From an uncultured Blautia sp. (GTDB lineage Bacteria > Bacillota > Clostridia > Lachnospirales > Lachnospiraceae), in NCBI GenBank assembly GCA_934373235.1, contig CAKROW010000008.1, forward strand, positions 1 to 64,000: DNA of 64,000 nt, written 5' to 3'. The notes below the pieces were generated by a model, which saw nothing but the letters and a program-made list of their open reading frames with translations, did no database searches and was not told the DNA's origin. Of the stretch, positions 16,681 to 26,692 are shown in pieces; the stretch's first letter is position 1; each line of letters begins with the position of its first letter. Position numbers and translations under genes: made by a program.

Positions 16681-19125
16681 CTATATCCTTTTCAGGGAGA
16701 AATCCTGGCTCTCCAGGGTTAAATTCGGGTTGTAGTAAGGATCTCCGTTTTTCAGGATATCCGGCCAGCGTCTCTCCATAGTCGCGATCTCTTTCTGGAA
16801 ACGTTCGATCTTTTCCGGTGTATCCTCCAGACCTCTGGACTTGGACTCATAGTGATAAAGCTCTGCATATGGATTATACACAACCAGATATCCGGCCTGC
16901 CGCACCTTGAGGCAGAAATCAATATCATTAAATGCAACCGCCAGCTCCTCTGTCAGGCCGCCAACCTTATCGAACACAGATTTTTTTACCATCATGCAGG
17001 CAGCGGTCACTGCGCTGTAATCCTGTGCCGTGATGATCCTGTGACAGTAACCTGTTGAGCTTCTCGGCTGCTGTACAAAGCAGTGTCCCGCAATTCCCCC
17101 GAAACCGATCACAACGCCCGCATGCTGAATGGTATTATCCCCATAGTACATACGTGCTCCCACGATCCCAACATCTTTTCTCATGCAATAGCCAAGCATC
17201 TCCTCGATACAGTCGGCATTGATCATCTCTGTATCGTTGTTGAGCAGAAGATAATATTCTCCGGATGCTTCCCCTGCACCAAAATTATTGATGGCAGAAT
17301 AATTGAAACCGCCTTTGTAATATACAACCTTTACCTTTGGATTCTTCTTTTCCAGCTCTTTGTAGTACCGGAAGGTTTCCTCCTCTGTGCTGTTATTCTC
17401 AATGATCACATATTCCACATTTCTGTATGTGGACTTCTCCTCAATGGCAGAAATACATCTGTCAAGATCATCTTTATGATCCTTGTTGGGGATCAGGATG
17501 GAAACCAGGGGATCATTTTCTCTTATGAACTTTGTCCTGTAAAGTCCCAGGAACTCTCCATGGCGTACCTCAGCTTTCACGCCGATCCTGTCGTAGTGCG
17601 CCTGTACAGCACGAAGTCCCGCCTCAAAAGCATAACGCTTGCTTTCCGGATTCTCAGATGTGGAGTTCTCATGGCATCTCCAGTGGTAACAGATCCTCGG
17701 AACATGGGCGATATGGGTGGTGTTTTCCACACAGCGCAGGATAAAATCATAGTCCTGTGCACCGTCATACTCCGGTCTCAGCACTCCAACCCTGTCAACC
17801 AGGCTGCGTTTTGCCACAAAAAGGTGGCAGATATAATTTACAGAACAGAGCAGATCCAGGTTAAAGTCCGGCTTGAAGTTTGGCTGGAAAAATTTATGTC
17901 CGTCCATAGACATTTTATCCTCATCTGTATACACAACCTCTGTACACGGATCTTCATTGATCTTCTTCACACACTGGAAAAAGGCATCCTCTGTAAGCAC
18001 ATCGTCATGATCCCCGAAGGCGATCCAGTCACCGGTAGCTATCTCAATGGCAGCATTGGTGTTTTCTGCGATCTTAAGAGGCTCTTCATGGGAGACAACC
18101 CTGATCCTGTCATCTGAAGCTTTCAGCTCCTCAAGGATACCGGCAATTGGGGAATCTGCCCCGCTTCCGTCGGAAAGACACAGCTCCCAGTTACTGTATG
18201 TCTGATTTTTTACAGAATCCACAACTTCCCTTAAATATTTCTCATCGGTTTTATATAAGGGCACAACAAGGCTGATCTTCGGCTGGATCTCAAAAGTAAG
18301 CTCTCTCTGGGCTCTTAACTCCTCCTCTGTCGGAAGATGCTTTTTCAGCCAGTCATTGTAAACGATCGGACGGTCCTTCAGGGTAGTCAGCTTGTGGACA
18401 CCTTTTTCCATCAGGGCCTTGGCACCGTGGATACGGAAATACTGTATCCCCTTGCTTCCGTATTTTTTTACTTTGTTTTTCAGGATCACTGCCGGTTTCA
18501 GGCTTACCTTATGAACTGCGTTACACTCTTTTGTGTGGAACACAAGATACAGATCCTGGGTCTTGAGATCCTGGATCTCCATAAAAAAGCCGCATTTTGG
18601 CTCTACCGGAAACTCTTTGAACATTTCCACAACATCAGAACGGCTGGTCATCTGGATATCACAGGGGATCGGATTCTTCTCTTTGTCAAAAATGCGTATC
18701 TTCACCGGCTTAGCTGCAACCACCCAGCCTCGCAGCCTTACAGAGCCTTCCTTTGGATTGACAGTTTCTTCCTCAATAAAATACTGCGGCTTCTGCCATC
18801 TCTTTTTCAGCTCTTTGATCTTTATGGAAAACCACAGGATCCTGTCATCTCCGGAAACTGCGTAAATACTTAAAACCTTGTATTCCGCAAAATTTTCAGG
18901 GAGCCTGACAGTCACTTCCACCATCTGGCCGCTCTGGGATTCTCCGGTCTTAAACCGTTCAATGGCACTGGCAGGCTCCCATTCCTCCATGGAAGCCTCC
19001 AGGACATGTTCATCTGCACTGGCTTCCAGCCTGTATCCCCTTGGAAAATTTCCCTGAAGAAGATACGTATATTTGTCAGTAAGGCTGAAACGCTCACGCC
19101 TTACCTCCCATATCTCTTGACTCAT
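16681..19125 (-). CDS. Large GT2 glycosyltransferase with N-terminal beta-rich module and two GT-A domains
   Basis: An 814-residue enzyme. Residues ~1-200 are a non-catalytic region containing a module with GW (133-134), RSDV (162-165) and CGF (178-180). The first GT-A domain starts near 283 (KISLVVPLYKT; GDHDD; YDGAQDYDFILRC) and the second near 540 (VSILIPNKDH; LLNNDTEM; VAFNDIDFCLKVRQAG). The tandem domains match those of the 620- and 829-residue neighbours, probably by duplication. GGAGGAAAAAC precedes the ATG. It sits between the 829-residue GT2 and yfhO in the same orientation with tiny gaps. Probably assembles the main chain of the exported polysaccharide. Confidence 0.87.
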   Translation of the reverse strand: MSQEIWEVRRERFSLTDKYTYLLQGNFPRGYRLEASADEHVLEASMEEWEPASAIERFKTGESQSGQMVEVTVRLPENFAEYKVLSIYAVSGDDRILWFSIKIKELKKRWQKPQYFIEEETVNPKEGSVRLRGWVVAAKPVKIRIFDKEKNPIPCDIQMTSRSDVVEMFKEFPVEPKCGFFMEIQDLKTQDLYLVFHTKECNAVHKVSLKPAVILKNKVKKYGSKGIQYFRIHGAKALMEKGVHKLTTLKDRPIVYNDWLKKHLPTEEELRAQRELTFEIQPKISLVVPLYKTDEKYLREVVDSVKNQTYSNWELCLSDGSGADSPIAGILEELKASDDRIRVVSHEEPLKIAENTNAAIEIATGDWIAFGDHDDVLTEDAFFQCVKKINEDPCTEVVYTDEDKMSMDGHKFFQPNFKPDFNLDLLCSVNYICHLFVAKRSLVDRVGVLRPEYDGAQDYDFILRCVENTTHIAHVPRICYHWRCHENSTSENPESKRYAFEAGLRAVQAHYDRIGVKAEVRHGEFLGLYRTKFIRENDPLVSILIPNKDHKDDLDRCISAIEEKSTYRNVEYVIIENNSTEEETFRYYKELEKKNPKVKVVYYKGGFNYSAINNFGAGEASGEYYLLLNNDTEMINADCIEEMLGYCMRKDVGIVGARMYYGDNTIQHAGVVIGFGGIAGHCFVQQPRSSTGYCHRIITAQDYSAVTAACMMVKKSVFDKVGGLTEELAVAFNDIDFCLKVRQAGYLVVYNPYAELYHYESKSRGLEDTPEKIERFQKEIATMERRWPDILKNGDPYYNPNLTLESQDFSLKRI

Positions 19126-19173
19126 GTTTTTCCTCCTTCACACAGTCGGTATTTTCTCAGAGTCTGACAGGCT

Positions 19174-21663
19174 CTAGGCCTCGTCTTTTCTCAGCGAACA
19201 GTCACCATCTGTCAGAGACAGATTGGGGTTGTAATAGGGATCTCCGTTTTTCAGGATATCCGGCCATTTCTCTTTGAACCGGGCGATCTCTCCGTGGAAA
19301 CGCTGCACCTGACGGGCAGTTTCCTCTTTTCCCCTGGACTTGGATTCATAATGATAAAGCTCCGCATATGGAGTAAATACTACCAGCTTATCTGCAGCCC
19401 TGACCTTCATGCACAGATCCACATCATTAAATGCCACCTGGAACTTCTCGTCAAAGCCTCCCACAGCTTCAAACACATCTCTCCTCATCATCATACAGGC
19501 AGCAGTGACAGCGGAATAATCCTGGGCACTGATAAGGCGTGCCTGGTATCCGTAGGTTTCTCTTGGCATACAGGAAAAAATATGTCCGGCAATACCGCCA
19601 AGGCCGATGACCACACCTGCATGCTGTACTGTGTCATCCGGATAATAAAGCTTTGCTCCTACTGCACCTACATCCTCTCTCTGGCTGTAGCCCAGCATTT
19701 CCTGTATCCAGTTCTCCGTGATGATCTCTGTATCATTGTTCAGGAACAGGAGATGTTCCCCGTCACAGCTCTTCACTGCAAAATTATTGATAGCCGCATA
19801 GTTGAAACCTTCCTTCCAGGTGATCACCCGGACCTTCGGTTCTTTTTTCTCTGTCTCCTCATACCACTTAAAAGTTTCCGGTTCTGTACTGTTGTTCTCC
19901 ACAATAAGAATCTCATAGTTGGGATAAGCAGTCTTTTCAAGAACAGAATTTACACAGGTCTTAAGATCCTCTATATGGTCTTTGTTCGGGATGATAATGC
20001 TTACTTTGGGCTGACCCTGTACAGCATAATGTGTCCGGTATCTTCCGAAGATATTGGTACACTCTGCCTCTGCCTTAATGCCAAGGCGGTTATAATGCTC
20101 CTGTAAGGCTTTGCGTCCCGCATCAAAGGCGTACTGCTTGCTTCCCGGATTCTCTGCTGTGGAAGCCGGGTGGGAACGCCAGTGATAGAGAACCTTCGGC
20201 ACATGGGCGATCCGGTCTGCCTTCTCCGAGCACCGCAGGATCAGGTCAAAATCCTGTGCTCCGTCATACTCCGGACGGAAACCTCCGATCTCGTCCATAA
20301 TGGCCTTTCTCACAACAAAAATATGGCAGATATAATTGTTGCTGCGCAGAAGATCCAGATCAAAATCAGGCTTAAGGTTCGGCTCAAAATATTTTTTGCC
20401 GTTCATGGTCACCTTATCTTCATCTGTATAAACGATATCTGTACGCTCCGGATCTTCGTTGATGGCTTTTACGATCTCGTACACCGCATCTCTTGCCACC
20501 ACATCGTCATGGTCGGAAAGCATGATAAAATCGCCGGATGCCATAGCTGCTGCCGCATTTGTGTTCTCGGAAATACCGCCGTTTTTCTCAAGCCTTTTAT
20601 ACTTCACTCTGGAATCTCTTCCGTATTTTCTGCGGATATATTTTCCAACACGATCCTCCGAGCTTCCATCGGCCAGGCAGATCTCAATGTTATGATAAGA
20701 CTGTCCTGTAAGGGAATCCATAAGCTCTCCCAGGAATTTTTCCGGTGTGTTGTAAAGAGGGATCACAATGCTGATCAGAGGCTCATAAGGAAATTTCACC
20801 CTGCTCTGGGCAAAAAGCTCCCTCTTTGAGGCCATCCGCTCCTGCATCCACATGGTATAATCTGCGAACCAGGGATCCATACGGTATTCCAGGTAACGCA
20901 AAAAGCCCCGGTATCCCTTCTCCCGTATCCTTTTTTTATTTTCCTCTTTTTCTCCAAGAGCCTTCTTAAGCCTTCCCCATTTGGAATAGGCAGCATCGAA
21001 CTTTTTCATCTCGATGCCGTATTTTTTGCTTGCATAGCCATTGGAAAAGACGATGCTTAAGACTTTGGCATGGACTGTTTTTCTCCTCATGGTAATGGAG
21101 AATCCACATTTCAGCTTCTCGTCAGTGATCTCGTAGGCTTTGTTTACATCCAGGCGCACCACTCTCTCCACTGCAAACTTCTGCGGTTCTCCCTTTTCAT
21201 CTTTCACCTGGATGGAAATCTGAGAAATTGTTTCCAGGTCAAATCCCCATCCCTGGATCATCATGATATCTCCACGCTGTTCCAGTGCTTCCACCTTGTA
21301 TACAACAGTCTGGTTATAATATTCTTCTTTTATCTTCTCCGTATTCTTCTCAAAAAGCAGTTCTTCTGTATCGCTGCCCACCAGATAAAGAGCCATTTTG
21401 TGATATTTTTCCATGAGACTTCTGATTTCCGGGACATAGATGGAAAAACCCGGTTTTTCCGGAATCTTTGTCTCCTTCAGTACATTGCCAAGATCCGGTC
21501 TTTCACGGAACTTAACTTCTGCCGGAACCACTTCCCCGTCAAAGCGGATTTCAAGCCTGAATGACTGCTCCGGTTCCGGGATCGCCCAGCCCTCAATATA
21601 GTAGACTGCCTGTTCATGTATTTCCACCTGTGCGATATCAACGCTTTTTAAAAGATTATCCAT
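19174..21663 (-). CDS. Large GT2 glycosyltransferase with two N-terminal modules and two GT-A domains
   Basis: An 829-residue enzyme. The N-terminal ~200 residues hold two copies of a beta-rich module: GW at 25-26 with RPD and GF at 72-73, and GW at 138-139 with RLDV (170-173) and CGF (186-188). The GT-A domains start near 296 (ISIVIPLYNTP; LSDHDD; YDGAQDFDLILRC) and 550 (VSIIIPNKDH; LFLNNDTEI; VAFNDVDLCMKVRAAD). The start codon overlaps the preceding stop as TAATG, so translation is coupled to the methyltransferase-like gene. It has the same core as the 814-residue enzyme with one extra module. Confidence 0.87.
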   Translation of the reverse strand: MDNLLKSVDIAQVEIHEQAVYYIEGWAIPEPEQSFRLEIRFDGEVVPAEVKFRERPDLGNVLKETKIPEKPGFSIYVPEIRSLMEKYHKMALYLVGSDTEELLFEKNTEKIKEEYYNQTVVYKVEALEQRGDIMMIQGWGFDLETISQISIQVKDEKGEPQKFAVERVVRLDVNKAYEITDEKLKCGFSITMRRKTVHAKVLSIVFSNGYASKKYGIEMKKFDAAYSKWGRLKKALGEKEENKKRIREKGYRGFLRYLEYRMDPWFADYTMWMQERMASKRELFAQSRVKFPYEPLISIVIPLYNTPEKFLGELMDSLTGQSYHNIEICLADGSSEDRVGKYIRRKYGRDSRVKYKRLEKNGGISENTNAAAAMASGDFIMLSDHDDVVARDAVYEIVKAINEDPERTDIVYTDEDKVTMNGKKYFEPNLKPDFDLDLLRSNNYICHIFVVRKAIMDEIGGFRPEYDGAQDFDLILRCSEKADRIAHVPKVLYHWRSHPASTAENPGSKQYAFDAGRKALQEHYNRLGIKAEAECTNIFGRYRTHYAVQGQPKVSIIIPNKDHIEDLKTCVNSVLEKTAYPNYEILIVENNSTEPETFKWYEETEKKEPKVRVITWKEGFNYAAINNFAVKSCDGEHLLFLNNDTEIITENWIQEMLGYSQREDVGAVGAKLYYPDDTVQHAGVVIGLGGIAGHIFSCMPRETYGYQARLISAQDYSAVTAACMMMRRDVFEAVGGFDEKFQVAFNDVDLCMKVRAADKLVVFTPYAELYHYESKSRGKEETARQVQRFHGEIARFKEKWPDILKNGDPYYNPNLSLTDGDCSLRKDEA

Positions 21664-23939
21664 TATTTCCTCTCAATTCCTTTTTTCACAGTCCTGTAAG
21701 CCTTCCAGACCTTTGTGCCCTCCATATCCCTGATCCGGGCCTCATAACGGATCTTTTCGGCTTCCAGCTCTTCCATCGCCCTGTGGAGATTCTCCACATC
21801 CTGTCGGAGCTTATCCACATCTGCCACAACTTCTGATGTAAGATTCTTTTCCTGTTTTCCAAGGCACTGGATCTCTGCGGAAAGAAACAGTTCTTCTGTC
21901 CCGTCCCTAAGCTCCTCTGTAACAAAATACGGGTCACTGCCTTCAAAGTAAAACAGACCCTCTCCTGCCGGCTTTCCATTGCATCCATAAACCACTTCTG
22001 TGCCATCTGCATATTTCAGGCTGTGGATACGCACAAGGCATGACTCCTCACATGGATCTATACGAAGACGTTTTACCTTACCTCTGGTCTGGATCATACC
22101 CTCAAACCGGTTTTCATTCTTTGGCAGAAACCAGGAATCTTCCTCAGAAAAATCAGCACCTCTGTCTGCATAGATCTGTATTGCTTTCACCTCTCTGGCA
22201 AGATTCCTTACATCCAGGATCGTGCCCTGTGAAATATCCTGATACATATGGCGCATAGGCACTTTGGTTCCAAGAATAAACTGCTGGAAATTCTCTTCCA
22301 TTTTTTCGAAAGCTTTCTGTTCTTCTTCTGTGATACCGGCTCTCTTATAGAAATCCAGCTCAAGAAGAGGGCATCTTGCAGTGCTTGTATAAAGATAATA
22401 CTTCAACACCCTGTAGATCTGGTAATCTACAGGTACTGGAAACTCAAAACTCCACTCATAATCCAGAAGCTGCCACTCCTCTCCTGTCTTCAGAAGATTG
22501 GCACATACAGGATCAATGTCTGTCACCGGCGCACATTTAAGTCCCTCCGGAAGCTTTACATCACCAAATATCCTGCGAAAGCTGTCAGTCATTGCAAATT
22601 CCTGCTCTCCGGCAGCTTTCCTTAAGATGTCAATATACTGGGAAAATTTTTCCCAGACCTTCTCATATTCCTTTGCAGACACCAGTCTGTCCAGCTCCTG
22701 TTCAAGGGTCTCGCCCTGCAGGTACTCAAGCCTGACGCCCTGTTCAAGCTTATCACACCGGTTCATATGGATACCGCTTCCCTGATAAAGCTTCTCAAGC
22801 TTCTCATACAGATCGTAGATCCTGCTGGTATGAGCGGACCCTTTCCGGCTGCATGGAACCTTGATAACAGACTTCATGCCCTGGCTGTTTTCATGGATCT
22901 CTGTGCGGAGGGAATATGCGTCATCCCTCTCATTGGAAAACTTCACATATAGCGGACTGTCTTCCCACAGTTTTCCATCTTTTAAAGATGCCACGATCAG
23001 GAAAGAATTGGAAAAATCCGAATACAGGTCATTTCCGATCAGACTGTCTGCCACCTGGATCTCATCAAAAAGCCGGAGGCGCGCCCTGTCAAAATTATAG
23101 TGGATCTCCCGCAGTTCTCCCTTCCTTGGAAGCCATCTGTCAGAATAAATGCTCATGGGGAATTTGTAATCCGGATAAGGGTAATACATCTGGTACTGGT
23201 ATCCTCCTGCCCGGTCAAAGATCTCACCGATCTCCTTCCTGGAAAATGTCCGCACCCCTGTAGTATCCGGATACCCTTCCAAGCCCTCAAAGAATTTACC
23301 TACATGATCCTCTGTGCATCCTGCCCAGTATTTCAGGCCCAGGCGGTTCTCAATGGCTATGATAAGCTTGCCGTCCGGTTTCAGGAACCGGGACACCTTT
23401 TTCAGCATGTCTGTATAGGGAGTGTCTGTACCCATATAACCCTCGGAATATTCAAAGACACCGATCAGTGTTACATAATCAAATTTTTCATCCAGACTTT
23501 TCTCGATGCTATCAAAATTTCCAACCAGGATCTCAATATTGTCAAGATCCCGGTTACGGTTTGCATTGATAGTACTTCGCATTTTTGACAGCTCGATACA
23601 GGTGACTTTTTTGGCTTTTTTTGCCAGGACACCGGTTACTGCCCCACAGCCGGAGCCGATCTCCAGAACAGTATCTTCCCTGGTCACAGGAAGCCAGTCT
23701 ACAATATTTCCGCGGATATGTGAAAAATGATACAGCACCGGCCAGCTTTTTCGCCGGGCGATCTCATGGTTCCACTCATCTTCCCTGTAATTTTCACTGA
23801 TCTCAAGGAGTTCTTCCTCCACCTTTCCATCACTGTACAGATCCTTTCCCGGATAAAATTCATAATCCAGTGTTACTTTTCCTATTTTTTCTTTCATAGT
23901 CTGCGCTTTCTCCAATTTCCTTCCCTGTGTTTCCGTCAA
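21663..23939 (-). CDS. Methyltransferase / kinase-like / coiled-coil protein, WbdD-like chain terminator candidate
   Basis: A 758-residue protein in three parts. Residues ~85-240 are a class I SAM methyltransferase (VLEIGSGCGAVTG at 91-103; CIELS). Residues ~328-540 resemble an aminoglycoside/choline-kinase fold: VKF with Lys333 and a downstream Glu, then DIDPVCANLL (474-483) and LLDYEW (491-496), like the catalytic HxDxxxxN and DYE motifs. The C-terminus (~700-745) is a heptad-rich coiled coil. WbdD of E. coli O9a has this order and stops chain growth by phosphorylating and methylating the glycan end. The gene overlaps wzt by a TTGA junction. TTG at 23939 is used as start; an ATG 14 codons later is possible. 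The kinase part is inferred from motifs only. Confidence 0.72.
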   Translation of the reverse strand: MTETQGRKLEKAQTMKEKIGKVTLDYEFYPGKDLYSDGKVEEELLEISENYREDEWNHEIARRKSWPVLYHFSHIRGNIVDWLPVTREDTVLEIGSGCGAVTGVLAKKAKKVTCIELSKMRSTINANRNRDLDNIEILVGNFDSIEKSLDEKFDYVTLIGVFEYSEGYMGTDTPYTDMLKKVSRFLKPDGKLIIAIENRLGLKYWAGCTEDHVGKFFEGLEGYPDTTGVRTFSRKEIGEIFDRAGGYQYQMYYPYPDYKFPMSIYSDRWLPRKGELREIHYNFDRARLRLFDEIQVADSLIGNDLYSDFSNSFLIVASLKDGKLWEDSPLYVKFSNERDDAYSLRTEIHENSQGMKSVIKVPCSRKGSAHTSRIYDLYEKLEKLYQGSGIHMNRCDKLEQGVRLEYLQGETLEQELDRLVSAKEYEKVWEKFSQYIDILRKAAGEQEFAMTDSFRRIFGDVKLPEGLKCAPVTDIDPVCANLLKTGEEWQLLDYEWSFEFPVPVDYQIYRVLKYYLYTSTARCPLLELDFYKRAGITEEEQKAFEKMEENFQQFILGTKVPMRHMYQDISQGTILDVRNLAREVKAIQIYADRGADFSEEDSWFLPKNENRFEGMIQTRGKVKRLRIDPCEESCLVRIHSLKYADGTEVVYGCNGKPAGEGLFYFEGSDPYFVTEELRDGTEELFLSAEIQCLGKQEKNLTSEVVADVDKLRQDVENLHRAMEELEAEKIRYEARIRDMEGTKVWKAYRTVKKGIERK

Positions 23940-25264
23940 TTATTTTTGTCCTGATATTCCACAGTGACCCTGGAATTCATATCATAGAATCCAACTGTGT
24001 TCTTGGTTGAGATCACTGTCACATTACAGATATCATACAGCCTGTGGAACACCTGGAAGTCTCCGTCCTGATACCCGGTGCAGCCCAAGGACAGAAGATA
24101 CTCTCCCCCCTGCATATTCATCTCCTGGCGGAAGGTCACAATAACCTCCCTGCCGTCTCCACATGGTTCAATATCTTTTTTCTCATACATGGTATTGGTT
24201 CCTGTGATCTCTGTTCCCTGTACATTCTTGAATGTAAAAGCCACAATAGGCTCCTGTACCTTCTCATGGAAACGGACTCTCACAAGAATGTCAAACACTG
24301 AATTTTTCTCTATGGTGTTGGTATAATTTCCCCTTGCATCCCGCAGGGTAAAATCGATGATCTCGGCTTTTTTGTCACCATATTCCAGCTTCTGGGGATC
24401 TGTTTCAAAAGGTCTTGGCCATTTTCCCTCTGCCAGACAGGAGGCGCTGTCTATCGTACCCATTGATTCAGCAGCCTCAGTCTGAGCCTGGATCACATCT
24501 GCTGCCCCTGTATCCACAGATACCTCATCGCCTCCTGCAAGAAGCTTCTTGTACCAGTCCACCATCTCCTTCGGAGCACCCTCTCCCATCTTTACACCTT
24601 TGTTAAGGAGGACTACACGGTCACAGTATTTGCTGATGCTTCCAAGGTCATGGCTTACAAACAGGATGGTCTTGCCACGTTTCTTAAATTCCTCAAATTT
24701 GCGGTAACATTTTGCCTGGAAAAATACGTCACCTACAGACAGTGCCTCATCTACGATCAGGATCTCCGGATCGATATTGATGGCAACTGCAAAGGCCAGA
24801 CGCACAAACATACCGCTGGAATATGTTTTTACCGGCTGATGGATAAAATCACCGATATCCGCAAAATCCAGGATTGCCTGCAGTCTGGCTGTGATCTCCT
24901 CCCTTGTGAAACCGATCATGGTTCCGTTAAGGTATACATTTTCCAGTCCGGAATACTCCATGTTAAATCCTGCACCCAGCTCCAGAAGTGCTGAGATCCT
25001 GCCATTCACCTCAAGGCTTCCGCCGGTTGGGTTCAGCACTCCGGTGATGATCTTCAGGATGGTGGATTTTCCGGAGCCGTTGGTACCAATGATACCAACA
25101 GTCTCTCCTTTATTTACCTGAAAAGATACATCGTTAAGGGCATAATGCTCCCTGTATCTTTTCTTTTTTGACAGCCCCAGTGCCTCCTTGAGACGGTCAA
25201 TGGGCTTGTCATAAAGCTTATACATCTTACTGATGTTATTTACTGATATTGCAATATCCGACAT
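23936..25264 (-). CDS. wzt: Polysaccharide ABC exporter ATP-binding protein (Wzt-type) with C-terminal glycan-binding domain
   Basis: A 442-residue protein. The nucleotide-binding domain (about 1-250) shows Walker A GTNGSGKST (60-68), the variant signature YSSGM (148-152), Walker B ILIVDEAL (168-175) and the SHD switch (VSHDLGS). The Wzt/TagH hallmark LLELGAGF is present. A linker (about 250-295) leads to a C-terminal beta-sandwich (about 300-440; VRFHEKVQEPIVAF, TGTNTMYE) like the carbohydrate-binding domain of Wzt, which in E. coli O9a recognises the capped chain end before export. It lies 22 nt after the permease gene. Confidence 0.92.
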   Translation of the reverse strand: MSDIAISVNNISKMYKLYDKPIDRLKEALGLSKKKRYREHYALNDVSFQVNKGETVGIIGTNGSGKSTILKIITGVLNPTGGSLEVNGRISALLELGAGFNMEYSGLENVYLNGTMIGFTREEITARLQAILDFADIGDFIHQPVKTYSSGMFVRLAFAVAINIDPEILIVDEALSVGDVFFQAKCYRKFEEFKKRGKTILFVSHDLGSISKYCDRVVLLNKGVKMGEGAPKEMVDWYKKLLAGGDEVSVDTGAADVIQAQTEAAESMGTIDSASCLAEGKWPRPFETDPQKLEYGDKKAEIIDFTLRDARGNYTNTIEKNSVFDILVRVRFHEKVQEPIVAFTFKNVQGTEITGTNTMYEKKDIEPCGDGREVIVTFRQEMNMQGGEYLLSLGCTGYQDGDFQVFHRLYDICNVTVISTKNTVGFYDMNSRVTVEYQDKNN

Positions 25265-25286
25265 AAGTCAACCTCTCTTTGTTTTG

Positions 25287-26093
25287 TTAAAGCACGTCTG
25301 CAAAATGGGGTTTCAGACGTTTGAATATTACGGATCCCAATACAAAGAGCACTGCAGTCACTACCCAGAAATAAACCGTCCACGCCGGATGTGCCCAGAT
25401 CCCGATATGTCCCAGCATGGAATCACGGTAACCTGTTACAATATAATACATGGGATTCAGCTTAAAAAGTTTAATAGCCCATGGATAGGAATTCAGCATA
25501 TTCACATCCCACATGATAGGTGTGAGCCATACGCCCACCTGGAGTATGATGCTGATGATCTGTGTCAGATCCCTGAAAAAGATCACCACCGCACTGGTAG
25601 CGTACACCAGTCCCAGAACCAGCAGAAATGTGCAGAATGAATAATACAGGATCTGCAATGTATAAAAGCCTGGCCTGTATCCGTAGCAGGTACATAATAT
25701 CAGTGAAAATGCCACAAAGAAAATGTGCACAAAAAGTGCTGATACGATCTTCACAATAGGAAGGATACTGATCTTGAACACTACCTTTTTGACCAGATAA
25801 TTGTATTCGATCAGCGCATTGGTGCCACCGTTTAATGCATCCTGGAAAAAGAACCAGGGAATGATACCGGTAACCAGATAGAGCACAAAGGGATATTCTG
25901 ATACATTTCCCGCCTTAAGTCCCACGGAAAATACAAACCAGTATACCAGGATCGTCACAACAGGCTGAACAAACGCCCAGACGATTCCCAGATAGGAGCC
26001 TGCATATTTGGTTTTGAAGTCATTTTTTGCAAGGCTTAGCACAAGCTTTCTGTTATGATAAACCTCAGCCGGCAATGCTAATATTTTTTTCAT
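25287..26093 (-). CDS. wzm: Polysaccharide ABC exporter permease (Wzm/TagG-type)
   Basis: A 268-residue integral membrane protein with about six helices and the ABC-2 signature of O-antigen/teichoic acid exporters: NDFKTKYAGSYLGIVWAFVQP near residues 24-45, then GIIPWFFFQDALNGGTNAL and VGVWLTPIMWDVNML. Two copies should form the export channel powered by Wzt. It starts 11 nt after the rfbC stop. The pair marks this locus as ABC-exporter dependent rather than Wzx/Wzy dependent. Confidence 0.92.
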   Translation of the reverse strand: MKKILALPAEVYHNRKLVLSLAKNDFKTKYAGSYLGIVWAFVQPVVTILVYWFVFSVGLKAGNVSEYPFVLYLVTGIIPWFFFQDALNGGTNALIEYNYLVKKVVFKISILPIVKIVSALFVHIFFVAFSLILCTCYGYRPGFYTLQILYYSFCTFLLVLGLVYATSAVVIFFRDLTQIISIILQVGVWLTPIMWDVNMLNSYPWAIKLFKLNPMYYIVTGYRDSMLGHIGIWAHPAWTVYFWVVTAVLFVLGSVIFKRLKPHFADVL

Positions 26094-26104
26094 TGTATTG
26101 TTTC

Positions 26105-26662
26105 CTATCGATTCTTATATTCCTCAAAGCTTCCCCACTTCTGATCCTTATCAGAGAAGATCAGCTCCATGCCTTCCGGAATCGGCCACTCTACATTGAT
26201 GTCCTTATCGTTCCAGATCAGGCCGCCCTCATCATTAGGATGGTAGAAATCAGAGCATTTATAAGTAAACTCCGCATTTTCAGAAAGTACAAGGAAACCA
26301 TGTGCAAATCCCTTTGGGATAAAGAACTGTTTCTTGTTCTCAGCGGAAAGTACCACTCCGTACCACTGTCCGAAAGTTTTGGAACCTTCACGAAGGTCAA
26401 CAGCAACGTCAAATACCTCACCGTTTACCACACGTACAAGCTTGTCCTGTGGATAATTGATCTGGAAATGAAGCCCACGGAGTACGCCGTAACGGGAGCT
26501 GGACTGATTGTCCTGAACAAATTCCACATCAATGCCTGCTTCCCTGAAGTCGTTATAGTTGTATGTCTCCATAAAATATCCTCTGGAATCTCCGAATACG
26601 GTAGGCTCCACCACTTTCAGTCCTTCAATATCTCCGCACTGTGTTACTTTTATTTTTCCCAT
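26105..26662 (-). CDS. rfbC: dTDP-4-dehydrorhamnose 3,5-epimerase
   Basis: A 185-residue cupin enzyme that epimerises dTDP-4-keto-6-deoxyglucose at C3 and C5, the third step to dTDP-L-rhamnose. Family marks: GDSRGYFMETY, the catalytic His65 in RGVLRGLHFQ-type sequence (LRGLHFQ), FIPKGFAHGFLVL, and Tyr134 in FTYKCSDFY. The length is normal. rfbA, rfbB and rfbD are not in this window. It lies between dacF and wzm with small gaps and shares its substrate with the WecE-type aminotransferase upstream. Confidence 0.95.
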   Translation of the reverse strand: MGKIKVTQCGDIEGLKVVEPTVFGDSRGYFMETYNYNDFREAGIDVEFVQDNQSSSRYGVLRGLHFQINYPQDKLVRVVNGEVFDVAVDLREGSKTFGQWYGVVLSAENKKQFFIPKGFAHGFLVLSENAEFTYKCSDFYHPNDEGGLIWNDKDINVEWPIPEGMELIFSDKDQKWGSFEEYKNR

Positions 26663-26692
26663 TTTTCTGTTCTCCTTTTCTTTGGAATATGA

